The notes under the pieces: generated by a model | What the model was told of the DNA's origin: nothing | Seen by the model: the letters and a program-made list of their open reading frames with translations, nothing else | Database searches by the model: none | Translations under genes and position numbers: made by a program | Part shown: positions 58,259-64,000 of the stretch, in pieces | Numbering within the stretch: the stretch's first letter is position 1 | How the letters are laid out: every line of letters begins with the position of its first letter | From: Lichenicola sp965198575 | GTDB taxonomy: Bacteria; Pseudomonadota; Alphaproteobacteria; Acetobacterales; Acetobacteraceae | Assembly: GCF_965198575.1 (NCBI RefSeq) | Contig: NZ_OZ240671.1 | Span: 3,224,001-3,288,000 of the forward strand | DNA length: 64,000 bases | Direction of reading: 5' to 3'

Positions 58259-58271
58259 CCAGGTATAGGTC

Positions 58272-59264
58272 GTGACCGGTCAGCGGCGCCTCTCCCTCAA
58301 CTGGTTCGTGCAAAGCCGGCTCAAGCTGCGGCACCTGCAGCTGCTCGTGGCGCTGCACCGCCATCAGAAACTGCAGCTCGCCGCGGACAGTGTCGGCCTG
58401 TCGCAACCGGCCGCCTCCAAGCTGCTGACCGATCTCGAGGCGGCCATGGGTCACGCGCTGTTCGACCGCAGGGGTCGCTTCCTGGAGCCGAACCCGGTCG
58501 GCGTGATCCTGACCCGGCACGCGCAGACCGTGCTGTCGGAGTTGGAAAGTGCGCGTGACGAGATCAACACTTTCCAGGACGGCCATCTCGGGCGCGTCGC
58601 GATCGGGTCCATCGACGCGCCGGCGATCCTGACCGTGACGGCGGCGGTGGCCCGCGCGCAGGCGCTGTATCCGCGGATGGAGGTCGAGGTGCAGGCGGAT
58701 TCCAGCAACGTCCTGCTCGAGCGGCTGATCAGCGGGCAGCTGGACATGGTGCTTGGCCGCCGCACCTCGAACGAGCATTCCAGGCAGTTCAGCTACCACG
58801 AGATCGGCGATGAGAGCCTGCTGCTGATCGGGCACGTCGATCATCCGCTCCGGTCGCATGCGCGCCTGACCCCGGCACAGCTGCATGACGAGTCATGGAT
58901 CCTGCAGGCGCGCGGATCGCGGCTGCGCGCACGGGTCGATGCGATGTTCCACCAGTCCGGTCTGCAGCCCCCGGAGCGGATCGTCAGCGCGAACTCGCTG
59001 CTCATGACGCTGGCCTACGTGACGGCGACGAACGCGCTCAGCATCGTGTCGGAAGCGGTGGCGCTGCAGCAGGAGGCGTGTGGCCAGCTCGCGATCCTGC
59101 CGCTGGCCAGGAAGATATCGGCCGGGCGCTATGGCCTGATCCTGCCGAGCCAGAAGCCGCTTTCGCCCGCGTCGGCGACCATGCTCCGGCTGTTGTTTCC
59201 CGATCCACCGGAGCCGCTGCGCAAGGCGCTCTCCGCACTGATGCCGCCCGGGTTCAGCCTCTGA
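58272..59264 (+). CDS. LysR-family regulator (GbpR-like), GTG start
   Basis: 330-residue LysR regulator. The N-terminal extension LSLNWFVQSRLKLRHLQLLV precedes the HTH (QLAADSVGLSQPAASKLLTD), as in GbpR/CbbR-like sugar regulators, followed by a substrate-binding-like effector domain (GRVAIGSIDAPAILTVTAAV, DMVLGRRTSNEHSRQFSYHE, LLLIGHVDHPL). GbpR proteins of Azospirillum and Agrobacterium control sugar-binding-protein genes. The GTG at 58272 gives the full family N terminus. Divergent from the isomerase gene, with a strong inverted repeat between; it most likely controls the catabolic and importer genes. Confidence 0.9.
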   Translation: MTGQRRLSLNWFVQSRLKLRHLQLLVALHRHQKLQLAADSVGLSQPAASKLLTDLEAAMGHALFDRRGRFLEPNPVGVILTRHAQTVLSELESARDEINTFQDGHLGRVAIGSIDAPAILTVTAAVARAQALYPRMEVEVQADSSNVLLERLISGQLDMVLGRRTSNEHSRQFSYHEIGDESLLLIGHVDHPLRSHARLTPAQLHDESWILQARGSRLRARVDAMFHQSGLQPPERIVSANSLLMTLAYVTATNALSIVSEAVALQQEACGQLAILPLARKISAGRYGLILPSQKPLSPASATMLRLLFPDPPEPLRKALSALMPPGFSL

Positions 59265-59438
59265 ACGGCTGTCATGGAACGCCCGCTGCAGCATGGCCGC
59301 GGCCCCGCTTCATGACATCCTCGGCGACACGGCCGACCGTCGCCCGGGATCGTGCATTGATGGCCGGACGGGTTTGCCGATCCATGCTACGCGCCGTCGC
59401 TGGTCGAGGAGAGCTTCTCCGCTAAGCAGGAGACCACG

Positions 59439-60745
59439 ATGGACGGCGTGAGCAGCGGACAGACATTGCCGGCGCATATACCGGTGGCGATCGTCGGTGC
59501 CGGCCAGGCCGGGTTGTCGTTGAGCTGGTATCTGCGCCGCGCCGGCATCGACCATGTCGTGCTGGAGCGCAACGAACCCGGCCACGCCTGGCGCCACGAG
59601 CGATGGGACAGCTTCTGCCTGTTCACGCCGAACTGGCAGTGCCAGCTGCCCGGCTATCCGTATGCCGGCGACAACCCGGACGGCTTCATGCCCAGGGACG
59701 AGATCGTCGCCTATCTCGACGGGTTCGCCCGCTCCTTCGATCCGCCGGTGCATTCCGGGGTCGAGGTCGAGCGGCTGGGCGCGCGGACCCTGGCCGGCTA
59801 CACGCTGCGCACCAGCCGGGGCACTTTCGACGCCGACCAGGTGGTGGTGGCGACCGGCGGCTATCACGATCCGGTCCTCCCGTCGTCGGCAGCCAAGCTG
59901 GATCCGTCCATCCGCCAGGTGCTGGCGTCGGACTATCGCAACCCCGGGGCGCTGCCGCCGGGTGCCGTGCTGGTGGTCGGCACCGGGCAGTCGGGCGCCC
60001 AGATCGCCGAGGACCTGCACCTGGCCGGCCGCGTCGTGCATCTGTGCGTCGGCGCTGCGCCGCGGGTGTCGCGTTCCTACCGTGGCAGGGACGTCGTCGC
60101 GTGGCAGCACGCGATGGGCCACTTCGACGTGCCGGTGGACGCGCATCCGTTGCGTGAGCGCGTGCGCGACCGAACCAACCACTATGTCGGGACCCGCGGC
60201 GGCGGCCACGACATCGACCTCCGCCGCTTCGCCGTCGCCGGCATGCAGCTGCATGGCAGCCTCGCCGACATCTCGGACGGCGCGGCACGGTTCGCCCCCG
60301 ATCTCGCCGCCAATCTCGACAACGCCGACGCCGCCAACGCGACCATCAAGCACGAGATCGACGGCTTCATCGCGGAGCAGGGGATCCAGGCGCCGGTCGA
60401 CGATCCGTATGTCGCGCCGTGGCACCCGCCGGCGGACGCTCTCGAGAGCCTGGACCTGCGCGCCGCCGGCATCACCAGCATCGTCTGGTGCGCGGGCTTC
60501 CGACCGAACTACCACTGGATCGACCTCCCGGTGACCGGCCCGGACGGCCGCCCGACGCACCATCGCGGCGTCACCCCGCTGCCGGGGCTGTATTTCCTCG
60601 GCCTGCCGTGGCTGCACAGCTGGGGCTCCGGCCGCATGTCCGGGGTCGGACGCGATGCCGCCTATCTCAGCGAGCGGATCGTCGCGCTCAGCGAAGGGAC
60701 CGTCGCGCTCAGCCAAGGGGCCGGCGAACGCGCCACCAGCGGCGT

Positions 60746-60749
<4 letters not shown>
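59439..60749 (+). CDS. FAD/NAD(P)-dependent flavin monooxygenase-like oxidoreductase
   Basis: 436-residue two-dinucleotide-fold flavoprotein. FAD motif VAIVGAGQAGLSLSWYL (GAGQAG 20-25), NADPH motif VLVVGTGQSGAQIAEDL (GTGQSG 181-186), and WDSFCLFTPNWQCQLPGYPY. The pattern fits the CzcO/MSMEG_0569-type oxidoreductases related to flavin-containing monooxygenases; substrate unknown. Two near-identical 21-bp units (60678-60719) encode the repeated VALS segment near the C terminus. ATG 59439 has AGGAGA 8 nt upstream. Convergent with the NtrC-family gene (4-bp overlap of stops). Confidence 0.85.
60678..60719 (+). repeat. 21-bp tandem repeat inside the flavoprotein gene
   Basis: Two adjacent 21-bp units, each beginning with a CGTCGCGCTCAGC core and ending AAGGG, encode IVALSEG / TVALSQG. 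The unit is a multiple of three so the frame is kept; it is probably a recent duplication in a non-structured C-terminal tail. Confidence 0.5.
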
Positions 60750-62103
<1,354 letters not shown>

Positions 62104-62119
<16 letters not shown>

Positions 62120-63606
62120 GGTGGCATCCGGGACAGCTCCAGCAGGAAGGTCGCGCCGACCCCGTCGCCGCCCGGCTCGGTCAGCACCAGCGAGCCGGCA
62201 TGCGCCTCCGCCATCTCGCGGGCGATCGCCAGCCCGAGGCCGGTGCCGTCCGGACGCCCGGTGACGAACGGCTCGAACAGGCGCGAGCGCAACGCCGGGT
62301 CGATGCCCGGCCCGCTATCGCTCACCGCCACGCGCACGGTATCCGCATCGCCGTCCGCCTGCATCCGCACCCGACCGCCGGCCGGGGTGTGCCGGATGGC
62401 ATTCAGCAGCAGGTTGTCGAGCGCCCGGCCGATCAGCTCCGGATCGAACGCGGCGCGTCCGGCGGCGCCCTCGACCGAGAGCAGGATGCCGGCCGCTGTC
62501 GCACGCTCCCGGTGGTCGGCGGCGCGCGCCTGCAGGAAATCCGTCAGCTCCAGCGTCTGCCGTTCGGGCCTGCGCCGCAGCGTCATCGCCAGCAGCTCGT
62601 CGACGAGCCGGTCGACCCGGGAGATCTGCTCCAGGCTGGCTTCCAGCGCCGGCCGTTGCCTCGCCGCATCGCCGGTCAGCGCGTTCTCCGCCCGCAACCG
62701 CATCGCCGCCATCGGGTTGCGGATCTCGTGCGCCACGCCGGCCGCGACCCGACCCAGCGCGGCCAGCCGCTCGGCCGCAGCGACCCGCGACGCCATCTCC
62801 GTCGAGCGGGTCCGGGCGGCCGCGAGCCGGCCTCCAGCATCGTTCAGCGCCGCAATGATCCGGTCCAGCTCGCGCTCGCCGGTCCGTGGCAGCGTTGGCA
62901 GGTCCTCGATGCTGTGCGCCGCCAGCGCAGTCTCGATCCTACCGACATGGCGCCCCCAAGCCGCGGTGAGCCAGGTCCCCCAGCCGGCGATGCCCAGCAC
63001 CAGCGCCAGCAGCAGCCCGAGCCCGGCGCGCAACCGGTCATAGCCCTGCGCCTGGCGCACCCGGGTCATGGTCCAGCCGGTCAGGCCGTCGATCGGGCCG
63101 GATGGGGGCCCGGAGATCGGGCAGGCGGCAACGAGGAGCGTCTGGGTGCCGGATGCCACGCGCTGCAGCACGGCTCGCTCGCTCCGTCCCGCCTGCTGGT
63201 TGGCGCTCCGGATGGTCGGCAGTTCGGCCACCGGCAGGTCGCTCTTCGGTCCGGTGCCCTCGTAGGTCGGGAAGGCATAGGCGAGCGATCCGGTGGTCGC
63301 CGACCAGATGCCGCCTTCGACCCCCGCCTGCCCGATCAGCCCGGCGACGACGACCTGGGTCAGGCCCGCGCGCAATCCCGGATCGGCGAGGGCGGCGGCC
63401 GGGGCGGGGGTGGCGCCGGAACCTGCCATGTAGAAGCGGTAGCGATCGCGGATGCTGTCGCAGGCACCGGCCAGCACAGCCTCGGATCGCTCCACCTGCG
63501 CCGTGGTGGAGGTGCGGTAGAGCTGGATCAGCAGCAGCCCGACCCCGATCGAGGCCGCCAGCGCCAGGGCCCAGAGCACCCAGAGGCGGGATCGAAGAGA
63601 GTGCAT
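62104..63606 (-). CDS. Membrane sensor histidine kinase paired with the NtrC-family regulator
   Basis: 500-residue two-component kinase. TM1 at about 9-30 (WVLWALALAASIGVGLLLIQ), a periplasmic sensing region of roughly 160 residues, TM2 at about 194-216 (LGLLLALVLGIAGWGTWL), a HAMP-like linker, the H box RVAAGVAHEIRNPMAAM with phospho-His H293, N box DNLLLNAIRHTP, G1 DSGPGID and G2 GTGLGLAIAREM. The periplasmic region has no recognised ligand domain; it contains several Gly/Ala loops. It forms an operon with the regulator gene. Confidence 0.93.
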
Positions 63607-63691
63607 CGCCCGCAGATAACGCCCGTTCGGCCGCAGCTATGCAAGCCGGCGTCGATCGACCGGAGTGCGGACGGCACGTGTCCGGAAGTCG

Positions 63692-63705
63692 GACGATGCA
63701 TCGTC
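63692..63705. promoter_or_regulatory. Perfect 14-bp palindrome, candidate enhancer site for the NtrC-family regulator
   Basis: GACGATGCATCGTC is a perfect palindrome centred 49 bp upstream of the -24 element. A second 15-bp inverted repeat GTCCG-GAAGT-CGGAC (63680-63694) overlaps its left edge, and a 10-bp palindrome GTCGATCGAC is nearby at about 63651-63660. Their position fits upstream activating sequences for an enhancer-binding protein. Confidence 0.5.
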
Positions 63706-63746
63706 ATGGCGCGTGCGGAATTGCAGTCTTTTCAACCGGATGCAGG

Positions 63747-63761
63747 TGGCACGCGGCTTGC
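63747..63761 (+). promoter_or_regulatory. Sigma-54 (-24/-12) promoter
   Basis: TGGCACG-CGGC-TTGC: all conserved positions of TGGCACG-N4-TTGCW match except the last base (G). GG at 63748-63749 and GC at 63760-63761 are 10 bp apart, the required spacing. Predicted start is about 63773, some 50 nt before the ATG at 63822. The gene for an intact sigma-54 activator lies immediately upstream on the other strand. Confidence 0.75.
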
Positions 63762-63821
63762 GATCGAGGAGCCACGGATCCAGCGCACTCACCGCCCGAT
63801 CCGCCCCAAGGGAGCCCAGAC

Positions 63822-64000
63822 ATGACGACATTTTCAAGACGGATCCTCCTCCTCGGCACGGTTGCGCTGCTCGGTGCCGGAGCCGCCGCTGCGGTGGCGC
63901 AGGGGTTGGCCGATCCCGATCTCAGCCAGCTGCCGCCGCTTCATGGCGTCGTCGGCCAATACGACCTGACGCCGCGCGGCGATGTCGACGGGTTGATCCT
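63822..64000 (+). CDS. Exported protein, partial (3' end off window), target of a sigma-54 promoter
   Basis: Start of a plus-strand gene cut by the right edge (59 full codons). The N terminus RRILLLGTVALLGAGAAAAV is a signal peptide with likely cleavage VAQ/GL. The mature start (LPPLHGVVGQYDLTPRGDVD) resembles small exported proteins carrying an LTPRGDVDGL motif, which I know only as uncharacterised. ATG 63822 has GGGAG 8 nt upstream. It is divergent from the sensor kinase and carries its own sigma-54 promoter, so it probably is the direct output of the two-component system. Confidence 0.75.
   Translation, partial: MTTFSRRILLLGTVALLGAGAAAAVAQGLADPDLSQLPPLHGVVGQYDLTPRGDVDGLI

Overview
This 64 kb, very GC-rich window looks like the chromosome of an alphaproteobacterium, most likely Acetobacteraceae (Rhodospirillales). 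That placement is an inference from gene content: a cheA-W-Y-B-R operon whose CheA carries a fused receiver, DUF3553 next to moaA, a RodZ-like HTH/DUF4115 protein before ispG-hisS-prfA, a prmC-DUF4167 pair, DUF1178 and DUF2147 proteins, and GC-rich wobble positions throughout. No 16S gene is present to settle it. I see no insertion sequence, prophage or CRISPR array.

Layout. 1-4971 (minus): chemotaxis operon cheA-cheW-cheY-cheB-cheR, with cheR cut by the left edge. 5-22 kb: mostly housekeeping genes, namely DUF3553, moaA, a lipoprotein, a methyltransferase divergent from comF, grxC, DUF1178, DUF2147, ubiG, lysC, a nitronate-monooxygenase-like flavoprotein, the RodZ-like protein, ispG, hisS, prfA, a nucleoside deoxyribosyltransferase, a ceramide-glucosyltransferase-like enzyme, a secreted protein, prmC and DUF4167. 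22.2-24.5 kb: an MscS channel, tRNA-Met(CAT), and about 830 bp with no supported gene but several strong inverted repeats. 24.5-38.6 kb is an accessory block. It holds a 2-keto-3-deoxy sugar acid dehydratase (XylX type) with a 2-hydroxyacid dehydrogenase, a small sugar/nucleoside kinase, a SIS isomerase, a fatty-acid desaturase, a leaderless PhnD-like protein, a decayed short-chain dehydrogenase, a TonB-dependent receptor, an MFS transporter, and an ornithine-cyclodeaminase-like gene fused operonically to a HAL/PAL-fold protein that lacks the MIO-forming triad. A LysR regulator and a Tat-type secreted protein close the block.

38.6-48.5 kb: small membrane proteins, an NAD-type isocitrate dehydrogenase with DUF3253, a large M24 aminopeptidase P, two secreted proteins of unknown function, an overlapping uvrD-prmA-GNAT operon, and a RadC-like protein whose JAMM motif is destroyed. 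48.5-59.3 kb (minus, plus one divergent LysR): a sugar catabolic locus with a YtfQ/R/T-YjfF-type ABC importer, a 3-hydroxyacyl-CoA-dehydrogenase-family enzyme, variants of triose-phosphate isomerase and RpiB, a fused DhaK-DhaL kinase and a TIM-barrel isomerase/epimerase. The TpiA/RpiB/DhaKL trio is the set known from erythrulose (C4 sugar) catabolism, so a tetrose or tetrulose substrate is the best hypothesis. A 12+6+12 bp inverted repeat lies in the divergent promoter by the LysR gene.

59.4-64 kb: a flavin monooxygenase-like protein, an NtrC-family regulator with its sensor kinase, and, divergent from them, an exported protein cut by the right edge. That last gene has a textbook sigma-54 promoter (GG-N10-GC) and a 14-bp perfect palindrome about 50 bp upstream of it. 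Together they look like a complete sigma-54 two-component circuit.
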